A DNA stretch of 64,000 nt from Takakia lepidozioides (Eukaryota > Streptophyta > Takakiopsida > Takakiales > Takakiaceae): positions 36,084,001 through 36,148,000 of the forward strand of contig CM060733.1 of the NCBI GenBank assembly GCA_030704615.1. Reading direction: 5' to 3'. Under the pieces are notes generated by a model. The model was not told the DNA's origin. It did no database searches and saw only the letters and a list, made by a program, of their open reading frames with translations. Of this stretch, positions 1 to 11,930 are shown piece by piece. Position numbers and translations under genes: made by a program. Each line of letters starts with the position of its first letter. Position 1 is the first letter of the stretch.

Positions 1-79
1 GATGCGGTTTGGTACATGATGTCCAGGCTTGGCAATTTCAGCATTTACAGCCAGAAGGTGTTGAAGGTAAGAGGAGTAC

Positions 80-3000
80 CCCAGAGACGCTGATGATGTT
101 CTCACTGGATATGGAGGAGCCATACAGGCGAGCTGCACTCTACAGACCCTAGCAAGTCCAAATGCCAACCATCAAGGCTCGATAAAAGCCAATGAAGTGC
201 CCTTCCATCCTAAAGTTTATAAGAGTGCCAGAATGCATTATCAAACACCTCATCATACCTTCTGTATTCATGTTGGGAAGGATGGAAGAGGGACAAATGG
301 GACAGGCCCTGCGAGACAAAATATTCAAAAATGCTTAACTAAGTGTTATAGCTGTCACCTCCCCAACCTAGCATAGACAGGCAAAAAGCACAGGGTTCAA
401 AGGGGGTCCAATGATGACTCCATACAAGACTACCTGCAGCCAGTTCATCCCAGGCGATTAATATGTGGTGAGAATGATGATAGGGACTCTCACTTCAACA
501 GTAAACTAAAGAACAGATCTCATACCTGAAGGCAAGTGATTGCCCGCCGCAAATCACCATCTGAGACTTTGCTGAGTGTGGACAAGGCCTGCACTGACAG
601 GGACTCATTTAGTTTAGAAAATAGTTCCCACTGTGTTCTTCTTAATCTGTACACAAGCTTACATCGAGTAACCTGATTTTGCAGCTTCCCTCCACTTCAT
701 AAGAATTTCAGAATTCAATTACCAGGGGTTCCAGCATTGAGTTCTTACACTGGGGCCCTAAACTACATGCCTGAAGGAATTCAAGAGGACAGACCCTGCA
801 CCAGTTTGGACTTTGCAGCTAGAAGTTGGGAGAAAACAAGAAAGGCAGGAGAGCAGAATGGGAGCTGCTACCAGTGGCAAGTTCATTCTAGTCGTGCGAG
901 TTACCTTTGTAGCGTAATTCTAGCCTCCAGATTTCACAAATATACCAACAAGATTATTGAAATACCTCCAGATTCAGACCCAAGGAGAGTCCCAGCTATT
1001 AGCATTGTCTTGAGCCTCTTTTATTGGGAGCACAGATGTGCACTACTAATCTTTCGAATGTAGTCCCCCTTCAAGACTGAGACAGCATCTTGGGAACAAC
1101 TGCTGGGTCAATATAAGCCGTCCCTTTGGGTGGACCCAACCAGCAACCCGACCTAAGAAGTTTAATCAACCAATTCACAAACTACTATATCCATACTGTC
1201 GATTGGTGTGAACATGCATATTATCTGGAGAGGTTAGGAAGCACCACCTCAGGCTTCAGCTCTAGGCCTTCCTCTTGGCAAATGTACGATATGCGACGAG
1301 TCATGATGTCTTCGATCAGTGGTTTAAATCTGAATTTGGCACATCGTGATGCCAATGGCTCTATTATCCTGGCCAAAGCATCTCAAAACATGAGGTAAGA
1401 CACACACCATCTACTTGTTTAGGTGAAACACACTCCTGTTGATTAATACCCATTGGATCTTCCAGATTCTTCTCACTACACAACAACTTCAAAGCAAGCG
1501 AAAACTGTGAAAAGCAGCCAGAAAGGAAGAGGGAGTCACCGGCTGACATAGTTGCAGATGAAGCAGAAGCGGGTGACTTTGGAGTATGTTTCCATGGTGC
1601 GCCGCAATGCATTCTGATGAACAATACCGCAAAGGAAGTCTTCAGAGACCCTACCACCGGAGAATGACTTAATTTACACTGGGCTCTGTTGCCAAGACCC
1701 TGTGCCTAGTCTTGCTGGAGCAGAGAAGGAGAGAAGGGAATGGGGATAGGGATGAGCCTCTGACAGAAGAGAAATGAAATGAAATGAAATGGTGCTTTAT
1801 AACGTCCACGGAAAGCTCATAGAGCTTATGGGAAGAGAGAGAGAGAGAGAATGTACTCATAATTGCTGTAGCCTTGTGTCATAGACCCTGCACCCAGTTT
1901 GGGCGGAACAAGAGGAAACAGACACTACCTTTGTGAGGGGCTCACTCTAGTGGTGGGACTTACCTTGGTATAAATAATTGGTTCCGGTTTTCCAGATTTT
2001 CTCTAGAAAGCCCTTCCCCCAAGCATCAATTGCTGTGTGTGAGCTGCCCATCTAGACCCCAGCAGTGCCAGGGCTTTAGGATTAACCGGATCACAGAGAC
2101 CAAAACATTTGTCTTCAAATTCCTCCCCCACGTAAATCACCACATATACTTACTGCCATGCAACGTTGCATGATTCAAGTAGACTCTGGGGCTGTATTTT
2201 GCAGCCTCGAGAATTTGACAGTAGGTGAACAGAGGTGCAGGGACTATGTTCTTGATGGTCCTGAAGAGGGTTGCTCTCGCTCTCGATGAGATTACCCTGG
2301 ATAATGGATTTTGTCTTCAGGCCCCTCGCCATCAGGCGTTGACAATCCCCTTTCCTCCCTGCATCTGTTTTTTGTTCAAAGGTAGACTCCCTGCCTGAGT
2401 TAATTTCAGTCTAGTGCCAAGGGTAGGTAGGCAGAGAGAGGGAGAGAAATGTACTCATAAGACGTTGTTTGCCGTACCCTAGAGAGAGGGAGAGAGAGAG
2501 AGGGAGAGCAGGGCCAGAACAAGAATGTGTACAAGCCAGCTTTCCTGACACCTACAAATATTATTCATGTATCCGTGGTCAAGTCTTAGCGGTTTGTAAT
2601 TATACCTGAGCATCTTCAGTCATGGAATCTGCCTCATCTAAAATAATTATCTTGAAGGGGGGACATGGATACCCACTGCACACACAATCCCCACATGAAG
2701 AAGGCGGTGAAGATCTTGGAGAAGATACAGAATCTGACAACTGAACAACATGTACACAAAGCAAGCTTTTACACTACGAAAGAAGATTAAAACAACAACT
2801 GAAGAAAGGGACAGATGGAGAGCACACCACAATTGTCGACTAATGCTGCTGCCTCTCATTAGGCAATGCTCTCAATGCACCGAGTCCCCTGCAAGCTACT
2901 AATAGAAGTTGACAATGACAGCATTGGTGGAGAAAGGACAAACCTGACACCAGAACCAACTGCAACAGCAGCAAAGTCTTTGATCTTTGTTCGGACCACA

Positions 3001-3828
3001 TTGATCCCACGGTCATCACTTGCATTGAGCTCCAGTACTCTTGACTTGTAGAGCTCCTGTCTGTACTCACGCAGGAAAGAAAGCATTTGAAACCTAGAAA
3101 GTCAGAATCTTCTTAAATGATTTTGTTCAACATGGTCAGTCAGGTTGCAAAGAGCTTGGTGTGAATTCAGGATAGAGGGTCTTCGTGCACAGGTAACCAT
3201 GCACAATGGCTTTCATCTTCACGTCTATTTTGCTCGTCAAAACTTGAAAAAAGATCTCTGTCTCTCAATCACAAAAATGATTTACAGGTATTTGCAACTA
3301 AAGTGCGATTTGTTCTCAAAATAAACCCAAACACACCTTACTCATGATAATTGATCCCACGAAGCTAACCCTAAAATGTGGATGCTGAGTTCAAATCCAC
3401 AGAAAAGTGAAAAAACAAGTTAACTAAAAGTCTTCTCTGAATGTTTCATCACATAGCAGATTCTGGGGACAACGTATGTCAGTCCTACATTTACTACAAT
3501 CAGGGGGCAAGAGAGACATCTCACCCAAAAAGCTGATGAGCAATTGCTAGTGCAGTGGATGTTTTGCCAGTGCCAGGAGGCCCATAAAACAGTAGGTGTG
3601 GTAACTGCATGCCTTTCCCCCTCACCCAACTCAGTATTCTCCCTCTCTGTCAAGCCCCCTCAACTCGCAGACCATGAAATTAGCTTCAAACAGGAACATT
3701 CATACTGTGATTGTGACAACAGCTTCATTATAGTCAAGGAAAAACGCACATTTCCAGTTTCCAGCGTGTTAGTGAGTGTCCGCACAACCTCCTCTTGATG
3801 TGCAACGTCCTTTACCTGCCTGGGCCGA
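80..3828 (-). CDS. RFC4: Replication factor C subunit 4 (clamp loader small subunit), partial
   Basis: Small AAA+ subunit of the RFC complex, which loads the PCNA clamp at primer-template junctions in the nucleus. Eight exons read from right to left: 3750-3828, 3525-3604, 2944-3060, 2606-2675, 1540-1613, 1248-1368, 526-603 and 80-139. All eight agree in phase. Visible motifs in order are the Walker A box [11 protein letters not shown], the RFC box [14 protein letters not shown], the Walker B box [10 protein letters not shown], the block [15 protein letters not shown], the SRC motif [12 protein letters not shown], and sensor 2 GDLRRAIT. The match is to the RFC4/RFC2 (37-40 kDa) type rather than RFC3 or RFC5. 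The first exon, upstream of 3828 and expected to hold the PWVEKY block, was not found. The last hundred or so residues lie left of base 80 or outside the window. A LINE-derived repeat sits in the intron between 1614 and 2605. Confidence 0.88.
1840..2405 (-). repeat. 5'-truncated LINE-derived repeat, copy 1 (in RFC4 intron)
   Basis: Long copy of a dispersed repeat that recurs near 2.44, 5.7, 27.1, 38.4, 42.9 and 60.7 kb. Its shared landmarks on the plus strand are ATGTACTCATAA, GCCTTGTGGCCATAGACC (here slightly altered), GAGGGGCTCACT, and a right end near TTCAAAGGTAGACT. The copy at 27 kb shows that the minus strand once coded for a LINE-type C-terminal zinc finger. The GA run at about 1836-1851 is then the simple-repeat tail at the 3' end of the LINE (minus orientation). 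Confidence 0.6.
2440..2490 (-). repeat. LINE-derived repeat, very short 3' copy
   Basis: About 40 bases holding ATGTACTCATAAGACGTTG and the start of the GCC-rich block, flanked on both sides by GAGAGAG runs. It matches only the extreme 3' end of the family seen at 1840-2405 and 27080-27620. Confidence 0.5.
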
Positions 3829-5221
3829 CTGCCATGACATCCAACCCCCTAACTTAAGCTACTATCAAAGATAGACATTGGCATGGAGAGTCCTCCAAAA
3901 CCCTATCGACTAATTTCACATTCACCGAAAGAGTCTGAGGAGACCCTCAGCAGTGGCAACCCCTAACCATCGTACCCCCCAAAAACCCAAAACGCGCAAC
4001 TCCACATACATACTAAGCAAAAAATACATGTACCTGCATTCGCGCAGAGGAAACGCGATCTACGAAGAGGTAAACGTCATTACACTCAAACAAACTGGTG
4101 GAAGGATTCCCAAACCTGAAAACTTCGGTACAAGCGACTGGAGTAATTTCACTTACTACTTTTCAACCCACTGCTGCGTGCTGTGCATGACGGGCGCCAT
4201 CTCTCGCCCTTCCCCTTCCTCTCCCCTCAAGGAGAAATACCTGCGTCCTGCAACAGCGCGAGTTGTGGCGGGAAGCAGAGGAAGCAGTGCGGATGAAGCC
4301 TGTTACATCCCTCATCGTCGTCCTCATCTCTACAGCAACCACGGATGTATGAATGCATGTAGCGATGGATGGCGACCACCTTTCACAATACGAAAAGGTC
4401 AAAAGAAGGAGGAACAGTGCAGGATGGATTGGGTGCAAGACGATACGTGGTTCGTGCAACGTGCATGGCAACCCAACCCCCCATGACAGATCGCTCACTC
4501 CTCGTCTCATGTCTCTCCTTGTCCCTCTCTTTCCTTTGACACAAAGTATGGACAAGTTTCAACCTTTCTCTGATCTTTCTGTCTCTCTGGACCTGACGGG
4601 AGCAAACTTCCAAGTTTCCTTTGATGCAACCTGGAGGCTGTCTGGACCTTGAACGACGGCTTGTGTAGACCTTTGTAAAATCTTTGCATAGAAATCGGGC
4701 CAAAGTTTGTTGCACTCCTCTTTGAGACTTCTAGTTAGTGAGTGTGGACGCAGCGGCCAATGGGTGTTGGTCTCGTGATCACACAACCTTTGTGGACTCT
4801 GTATGCAGTAACGATTACGCTCAAGTGGCGGGCTTTCATCTCAGTTCTTTCAATTGTTTCCATAATTGTGGAATCGTTCAGTTAGCTAGTGCGTCAATCA
4901 CTGTGTCTGAAAGGCGTTCCACAAGATGGAGATGTTCTTGCCAGAGTAAGAAGTGCTCACTGGCGCGTGGGTGGTCGGAGGCCCGAATTCTGAAAAAGGG
5001 CTGTCCAAAATCAGTGAGCATCCTAGCCTAGTCCCGTGCCCTGTGGCGGCCCCAACAGATTCAAGATACTGAACAATACGAGCTGATCAACAACATTGCT
5101 CGCTGGTTACAGATTTACTATAGCTAGAAGTCCTATCTTATTGGGTCAACTGCACAGTCACATACGTGAAGAATCAAGACGTGATACTCGTCGGTGTATA
5201 TCCAGTGCACAATCAGGCCCC
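3829..5221. other. Spacer between divergent RFC4 and GT61 genes
   Basis: Holds the unidentified first exon and promoter of RFC4 (minus) and the 5' leader of the GT61 gene (plus). Several open frames exist, but none resembles a known protein and they overlap on both strands. I could not assign a TATA box or transcription start. Confidence 0.4.
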
Positions 5222-7786
5222 ATGGGCAGATCGGACGAGAGAGAAAAAGAGAAGACGGGCTTCAGGTCCCATGATATTGAGCTGAGTAGCTGGAGCGGGA
5301 TAGCTTATTCCATTCAGAAGAAGTTTGTAGGACGGAAAACAAAGGAGAATTTTATGCTTTATGTATTGCTGTGTATAGCGGGGTTTACATTTCTACAGTT
5401 CTTTGTTTACCAAAAGAGATCGAGTGACATTCGGGGCTCAGAGCTCCATGGCCTTCATAGTGCAACTACGGCGTATAATGCAGCATTTCTCCAAACCAAG
5501 AGCAGCCAGTGGAAACAATCACGGAAAGGTATTGTCCAACCATCTTTTTCCGAACAGTCTTGTTCAACAGGAATCACTGATCAGTTAGACTTCACACCAG
5601 CCCTCAGATACATTCTGCAGCATATGGGACTCAACAAGCTGTGACCAGGAGATGGAGCGGATACATGTACCTGAACACAGCAGTTTCTCTCTTCTCTCTC
5701 TTTCTTTCTCTCTCTCTCTCTTTAAGTGCTCCAGGCTACGGCAAACGTCAAGATTATATTCACATGAGTATATTCATTCTCTTGTAGAGCTCCATTGATT
5801 CCAATCGTTTGGTTTTCTCTTATTCTCGTACTGTGCACATAGGCCTGGCAAAGGCGTTGAAGTTGCTTATTCTCTCTGTGCACATCGTCTGACCCCGTTA
5901 AAGCTATATTTTATTCGTAACTAGGTGGTGCAAGACGTCCTGAATTGGTTTCAGACGTTGAGAGTAACTCGAACTTAGGCACAAAGGCTGCCAAGATTGC
6001 TAGAATGCAGAAGACCGTGAAAGAAGCTGCTGTATGCATGAGTTCTAAGTTACTGGCCGCCTCTTATGGTTCGGACTCCGAGGTGGACATCATGAAGGTT
6101 AGGACCGACTGCTTTCAAACGGCCTTGGTAAGCCAACAAGAGGAAGAAGAACTCGAGGAGATGGACAATGGGCGACAGGACTACTCTGTAATTCAGCAGG
6201 ATAAACACGAAACTGTACCTTATACAGGGACATCCGATCAGATAGCAGTATCATCAGATAATAAATTGCCAGAGGAGGTGCAAGATGCCGACACTTTCCT
6301 ACCCCTTAAGGACGTAGAGGAACAAGGGCTAACAGACACTGACCGTAACTGGTTCATGAGCTCTATTAGAGGCAAGCCTGGAAATGGTTTTGCAGAAGCT
6401 TTCGACTTCCCAAGGGAGCAGTCAGAGGGAAAGCTTCTCTGTGTTAAAGGAACCGACACTACAGATGGCACTCGGAACAGCTATGGGTTCCTGGATAAAC
6501 AGAAATTACCGCCTGGATCGACCCTCCTCAGTGGCGTGACTCTGATTGCTGATAACTATTGGGACTACGAGAACCCTTGGCACAGTATGTCGGCCATGAC
6601 AAATTTTGCAACTTGGCGGGCAATGAATGAGTGCGTGATTCCTGAACGTGTGGTGCTTTATCACTGGGGACAGCTCGTGACAGGCATGGGATCCTGGATC
6701 AGCAATGTGCTGCATGCAAGTCTGGGTAGGCACATGGAAGTAGACTCCCTCAACTATGGGGACGGTCCCGTTTGTTTTGAGCGAGCAATCGTGCACCGCC
6801 GGGGCTTGGGAGGAATCTCGCCAAGCAATATGCACGACCTGTTTTCTGTGGTTCGCTGCAAGGTTCGAAAGTTTTGTGGGATCACAGCGGGAAATGGCGA
6901 CATTGCTTCTACAGTGAAAGGGCAGTCTGTAGAAATCACAATTCTTACAAGAGAAGGGGCGCGAGCTTTCTCAAATGCTTCCGGCGTAGCTGCCGTCGTG
7001 GAGGGCGAGTGTAAGAAGGTGAAAGGATGCCGTTCACGTGTTCAGAACATTGGGGATCTCACCTTTTGTGAGCAGGTAATACTGCAACCCTGGAGGATTC
7101 ATCACGGGTAGACAATCTTTCATGTTGTCAAGATGCACGGTAGGAGTGAAGCTTTAGGGTCATGCAGAGAGTCAGAGATCTCAAACTGGAGACTGAGGCA
7201 AAGGTAGAGATGCGTGGAGTAAAGGGAAAAATTAGCATGCATGTTCAAAACTCGGGCCCGGCTGCCTGGAGCAAACCTCCTCCTATCAGTTATACTTCAC
7301 TTGAACCATCTGTTTGCTGCGGACTTCATCGTTCAACTTGTAAGTATCTTGGGTGGCATACTGCAGGTGGGGTTGATGAGCAGCACGGACGTGTTAGTTA
7401 CAGCGCACGGAGCTCAAATGACCAACATGATGTTCATGTCAGCCGGAGGAAGCGTCATGGAAATGTATCCCAAAGGCTGGCTGGAGTTTGCTGGCATTGG
7501 GCAATACATCTACCAGTGGCTCTCTGACTGGGCCCAAATTGTTCACGAAGGTGCTTGGCGGGACACAGAAGGGCCCGATTGTCCCTACCCTCCACACGAA
7601 GAGTTGAAATGCTTACTGTTCCATAAGGATATGGAAGTGGGCTTGAATGCCACACACTTAGCCCAGTGGACCGATCAAGTTCTGCATAGATTTCTGGAGA
7701 GAAAGGCTGATTTGCAAGAGAAGGGCGGGATCAGCAGTGACGATGATCATGTTTGCCTTTGTGATGACGTTGACAAATTTTACTAA
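5222..7786 (+). CDS. GT61-family (DUF563/EOGT-like) glycosyltransferase
   Basis: Predicted type II Golgi or ER glycosyltransferase that transfers a sugar onto glycoprotein or cell-wall glycan. Exons are 5222-5528, 5925-7075 and 7367-7786, summing to 1878 nt (625 aa). The start is the first ATG in frame (MGRSDERE). Residues about 42-63 form a signal-anchor helix (FMLYVLLCIAGFTFLQFFVY). A long acidic stem follows, and the catalytic domain begins near residue 300. It shows the family block YHWGQLVTGMGSWISN and the C-terminal signature TDVLVTAHGAQMTNMMF, which corresponds to the HGA-x-LT motif of GT61 enzymes. The C-terminal tail DDDHVCLCDD is followed by a stop. Acceptor sugar and donor cannot be read from the sequence. 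A stray copy of the 3' end of this gene lies at 35.1 kb, and intron 1 carries a LINE-tail repeat. Confidence 0.85.
5690..5790 (+). repeat. CT-rich run and inverted LINE-tail repeat in GT61 intron 1
   Basis: A CT microsatellite (about 5696-5722) is followed by a block whose reverse complement matches the ATGTACTCATAA / GTTTGCCATAGCC end of the dispersed LINE-derived repeat. It is the only copy seen in this orientation. Confidence 0.45.
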
Positions 7787-8429
7787 ACGTACAAGTTTCT
7801 GACAACACACAGTGGACATGAATTTTTCTTTGAATGCATCTCTTCTTGTGGATCCAGCTCCCTGTCCTCATTCCTCTTCCTTGCTCCTTCCAACACACAA
7901 ATCAATCTCATAAGTTTGGCGCTCTCCAATCTTCCTTCATGATCTATATGAGCACAAAGATATGGAGGCTCCAAATGAAGCCATCCAAAATCAATAAATT
8001 TGCAAGTCCATCCGGTGCCGGAGTGATGCCCAATCCTCATAATCCCCCTGCAAATTTTTGGCGAAAAATATCAAAAAATCTTGCCATGACTGACTCTACA
8101 AATCACTCCACCAACTGAGCAGGGCTCAAACCCGCTTTTTGCCCCATATATGTATAGAGTCCCCGCAGCATACCGAGAAACCACCTCATTTCCCCAACTC
8201 CACATATATGCCGCTGCACCATCCCACCTCTCTTGAAAAGAATCCATGACCAAACAATGACTCTCCCAATCAAAGATATGAATCCCCCACATACACATAT
8301 CAGCCCAATAACAACCCTTGTCCAGTCATACACATCCCACCCCTTGTACAAACTAGCAACAGGAAAAACAGATGAGAAAAATCACCAACCCACCAAAAGT
8401 CTTCATGTACCCACCGCCGAGGTTGATAG
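7787..8429. other. Spacer downstream of GT61
   Basis: 3' flank of the GT61 gene. The minus strand from about 8070 to 8350 is open in two frames (for example VVSRYAAGTLYIYG) and may be a continuation of the adjacent transposase relic, but I recognise no domain in it. Confidence 0.3.
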
Positions 8430-9240
8430 TAGCTCCCATCCCAAGAAAGGTGAGCTGAAGGCAAAATCTAGCAATTGACCTTTTGCTAGTGTCAAGCAAA
8501 AAATTGTACCATGGTGCTATCACTTGCGTGTCTTTGTTTGCACACTATAGGCCCCTCTCAATTGATCATGCACATCTACACCATGCATAAAACATTGGTA
8601 CTGCAGGTGCATTGGGCTTGAGGGAATTTGCACTCGAGCATTGCCCACAAACCTTCGCCACAAACCTTCGCACTATCATTGGAGAATAAGGCCTAGCAAC
8701 AGGTCTGGCTGCACTGGACAGAAGGTACATTGCCTTCTTATCCCAATACACCACAGCCTTGTCCTCATGCATCTTGAACCAAAATTCTCCCCGTATTCCA
8801 GTCTTACTCTTCTTTTTAAGCGTGAGCTTACGAGGAGCCCCTTGCGCTTGGCCCGCTAGCACGTCCCCTAAGTACCAGATTGTGCAAGTTGTCCGTAACA
8901 ACTACATGACCCACCCTATGTAACCCACAAAGCAGGCGCATGACCACATCATAATCTTCCCCACCCCACTCTTCTCTCTGGCCAGACTTGTAGGCCTACC
9001 ATCCTTGCCACACTATCCATTGTATACATAGTTGGATACTGAATGAGCCACCATAATTTTATCCCCCACCTCATAGGTTTCTAATTTGGCATATACTGCC
9101 TGGCACAGTACTTGCCTTTGAAGTTTCACGATCCCCCTGAAACGTTGTCTCGGCTGATTCCGACTCCACAACTTTGCATTCATTGCCTCATCATCGCCAT
9201 GTGGCTCAATCAACCAATCCTCATCTACACCGAAGTCATA
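8430..9240 (-). pseudogene. piggyBac-like transposase relic
   Basis: Minus-strand fragments in the right order for a PGBD/DDE_Tnp_1_7 transposase. First comes a block around 8860-8935 with VVVTDNLHNLVL (second catalytic Asp region, normally DN-F-x-S). Next is a block at 8690-8790 with VYWDKKAMYLLSS (third Asp region, normally W-x-DKR-x-V-x-LST). Last is DQLRGAYSVQTKTRK at about 8505-8560 (the GVD-x-x-DQ region). Several stops and frame changes interrupt the frames, so it is dead. Terminal inverted repeats and TTAA target sites were not located. Confidence 0.62.
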
Positions 9241-9319
9241 TTCCCAATCTCTCTCTCACAAACAGAATGGAACAAAGGGGATGATTTGGAAAGAGATCCG
9301 TCGCTAATAACCTTATTAG

Positions 9320-9620
9320 AGGCCTAACTAAGCAGAATATGAACCCAAGACAAGAAACTACCCAGGACACCAATTTTGGCAAAAGTCCGCATCAAGATGT
9401 CAATATTATCAAAAGCCATCTCAAAATGAAACATCAACAAAGCTAAGGGCTGATTGATGAATTCTGCGAGATCAATGGCTTCATTGACTAGAGGGATGTT
9501 ATCCAAAATGTAAATGTAAAATCACTGCCTAGGTACAAGCAGAAGGCCAGACCGATGAATGATATCTGGCTCTACCAATTTGTAGTGATAATCTACAAAA
9601 CGACAAATCGTTCGACACAC
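9320..9620 (-). pseudogene. LINE reverse transcriptase fragment
   Basis: Minus-strand translation gives ILDNIPLVNEAID then LALLMFHFEMAFDNID and IGVLGSFLSWV. These match the fingers/palm region of plant L1-type RT, where the ILDN-x-x-L-x-NE and D-x-EKAFD blocks are diagnostic. The EKAFD lysine is lost (EMAFD), and a stop lies just upstream. Only about 100 residues remain. Confidence 0.65.
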
Positions 9621-9639
9621 ATTTTGTCCAACTCCAACC

Positions 9640-10610
9640 CTCACTACAGTTCTAGCGACGACCGAAGGTCGGAAGCTAGTTTAGCATAGAGCGGAAATAG
9701 GGTGCCATAGTGCCACGTCATCGTCGCCACATCATCGTAGCCAGGTCATCGTAGACACGTCAGAGGGTTACAGAGGTGGGGGTTACAGAGGGTTACAGAG
9801 CGTTACATGGGTTACAAAGGGTTACAAGGGGTTACAGGTGAGGGTTACAGAGGGTCCTGGGGGTACATGGGTTACAAAGAGTTACATGGGTTAAGAGGGT
9901 CACAGAGGATTACATGGGTTGCAAAGTTTAACATAAGATTACATGGACTGAGGGTTACATAGGGGTGGGGGTGACACTCTGCGGTGCTACAGAGGGTTAC
10001 ATGGTGGTGAGGGTTACACCTAGTGAGGATTACAGAGGGTTACGAAAGCCATCGAAAGGCAGCCGGCTAAGCTCGGTCAATCCCTCCCCACCCCCGCTCT
10101 CATCCCATCGGCGTTGTCATCCCCGGATCGTCGTCGTTCTACGACACCAATCCGCCAGTAACCACGAACCACCATGTAACCCTCTGTACAACCCATATAA
10201 TCCCATGACCCTCTGTAACCCTCACTAGGTGTAACCCTTTGTAACACCGCAAAGTGTCACCCCCACCCCTATGTAACCCTCACTCCATGTAACCCTCTGT
10301 AAAACTTTGCAACCCATGTAATCCTTTGTGACCCTCTGTAACACCGCAAAGTGTCACCCTCACCCCTATGTAACCCTCACTCCATGTAACCCTCTGTAAC
10401 CCTCACCACCATGTAGCCCTCTGTAACCCATGAACCCTCTGTAATACCGCAGAGTGTAACCCTCACCCCCATGTAACCCTTTGTGACCCTCTATAACCCT
10501 CACCACCATGTAAACCTCTGTAACCCATGTAACCCTCTGTAACACCGCAGAGTGTCACCCTCACCCCTGTGTAACCCTCACTCCATGTGACACCGCAGAG
10601 TGTTCATTCT
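9640..10610. repeat. Fold-back minisatellite of GGGTTACA / TGTAACCC units
   Basis: The left arm (about 9765-10045) is made of degenerate GAGGGTTACA(T) units. The right arm (about 10170-10597) is made of the reverse complement, with a non-repetitive centre of about 125 bp. The arms align over more than 130 bp, including CACTCTGCGGTGCTAC-type landmarks against their complement. The right arm also has a higher-order period near 100 bp, with ACACCGC boxes at about 10244, 10341, 10444, 10542 and 10590. The left flank (GAGCGGAAATAG, GCCATAGTGCCACGTCATC) recurs at 50.6 kb, so the array looks like the inside of a mobile fold-back element. It is not telomeric repeat. Confidence 0.8.
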
Positions 10611-11362
10611 CTGTGTATGAGGTGGTGCATGTTGTGGAAGAAAAGCTAAGGGGCTACATAGGCTAGGGCTTGAAGACAACAAAAGCAACCACTTGGAGAG
10701 CATCAAGAAGCTCTAGATGACTCCAAAGGAAAGCATGTGGGTGAGAATTCTATCCATGATGATGTGAAACCAAGCCTAGAGTATTGAAGAGCTTGGAGCA
10801 CATGTGGGAGATCATTGGAGGTGGTCTTCATGAAGAAAGGAGATTGTGGCTCACGGCATGCATAACAACTTCAACCATACATTAGCATGTGACAAGACAA
10901 GGAAGGGGAAGGTGAAGCTCATGTATTCATTCTTTTTTTGCTTAAGTTTTGTGGTGGATGGTTGATCAAGCAAGTGATGCTTATGTGGAGCATGCTCTTT
11001 AGGGCTTGTGACTTCAAGTTTGAGAAGATGAGCTCTTGAATAGAGGTGTGGATACACATTATGATGAATGAAAAGAACACTGACGTCAAGAGGTGGAAGT
11101 GTGTGTGACTAGCCCATGCAAGGGAAAGCACATGGAAGATGACATACAAAATTCAAATTCAAGCAAGGCTTGGCGCTTGTCATTGGGCACATTAGCTTGC
11201 TATGAGTTCCAAGGAGATCAAAAAGAACTTGTCAATTTGGGATGAATGCATTGCAAAGTAAGATAATGCAATCTTGCATGCAGTTAGGGGGGAAGATACC
11301 ATGAAGAAGGTGTTTCTTACTATACTCTACAAACCCTAGTCTCCATACTCTTCAAGAAACTG
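10611..11362. other. Unassigned stretch, possible end of an older LTR element
   Basis: No recognisable coding sequence. A polypurine-like run TTAGGGGGGAAGATACC near 11285-11301 resembles the tract that precedes a 3' LTR, but no matching LTR pair was found. Confidence 0.25.
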
Positions 11363-11585
11363 TGTATGGGCTCCCTCTGCCCATCATACACTTTTGTGAA
11401 CAATGTATGGAACCCCTCTGCCCAACATACACTTTGTGAACAAAGTATGGGCCCCCTCTGCCCAACATACGTTTTTGTGAACAGTGTATGGGCTCTCTCT
11501 GCCCCACCATACCCTTTTGTGAACGGTGTATGGATGCAAGTGGAGAGACTTTGCCTACCATACGTTTTCATTAAAAGTGTATGAC
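11363..11585 (+). repeat. Tandem array, unit about 41 bp
   Basis: Five head-to-tail units begin with TGTATGG and contain CTCTGCCCAACATAC and TTTTGTGAACA. Starts are near 11363, 11404, 11444, 11485 and 11527, with a degenerate sixth at about 11579. It lies just upstream of the gypsy gag and may belong to its LTR or leader. Confidence 0.8.
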
Positions 11586-11617
11586 ATCTAGGGTGTATCT
11601 GGAGGAGTATTGCCTTT

Positions 11618-11930
11618 GGAGGATCTTTGGGGGGTCCTTTGAGAAGCTTTTGTAAGACACTTGAAGAGCTCTTGAAGGGGTGTTTGGAGGACTATTGGGG
11701 GTCTTTGAAGACCAATATTTGGCAAACATTTGGAGCTTTAGAGGGCTATTTGGAGGACTATTTTGGGGTCATTGGAGGCTAATATTTGGCGAGCTTAAGG
11801 AGTCTTTGCCAACTTGTCTGAAGGACTTTTTGGGGTCCTTGAGGGCCAAGATTTGGCAGGCTTTGGGGGCCTTAGTGAGATTGTTTGAGAGACATCTTGA
11901 GGGCTCTTGGAGAGTTTTTTGAGAGACCCT
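11618..11930 (+). repeat. Degenerate tandem array, unit about 67 bp
   Basis: Units start with GGAGGA(C/T) followed by TTTGGGG-GTC and end with a TTTGGCA box. Starts are near 11618, 11686, 11752 and 11820 (spacings 68, 66, 68). It directly follows the 41-bp array, and both could be internal to one long terminal repeat or leader. Confidence 0.65.

Noticed and set aside
3953-4486. 177-codon plus-strand open frame upstream of GT61
   Set aside because: It starts within the RFC4 promoter side, overlaps open frames on the minus strand, and shows no domain or codon pattern.
9765-10600. Interstitial telomere tract
   Set aside because: Units are GGGTTACA(G/T), not TTTAGGG, and are mixed with other sequence in two orientations. 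It is a minisatellite fold-back.
11285-11301. Polypurine tract marking a second LTR element
   Set aside because: A good G-run followed by ATACCATG, but no LTR pair, primer-binding site or coding domain supports it.
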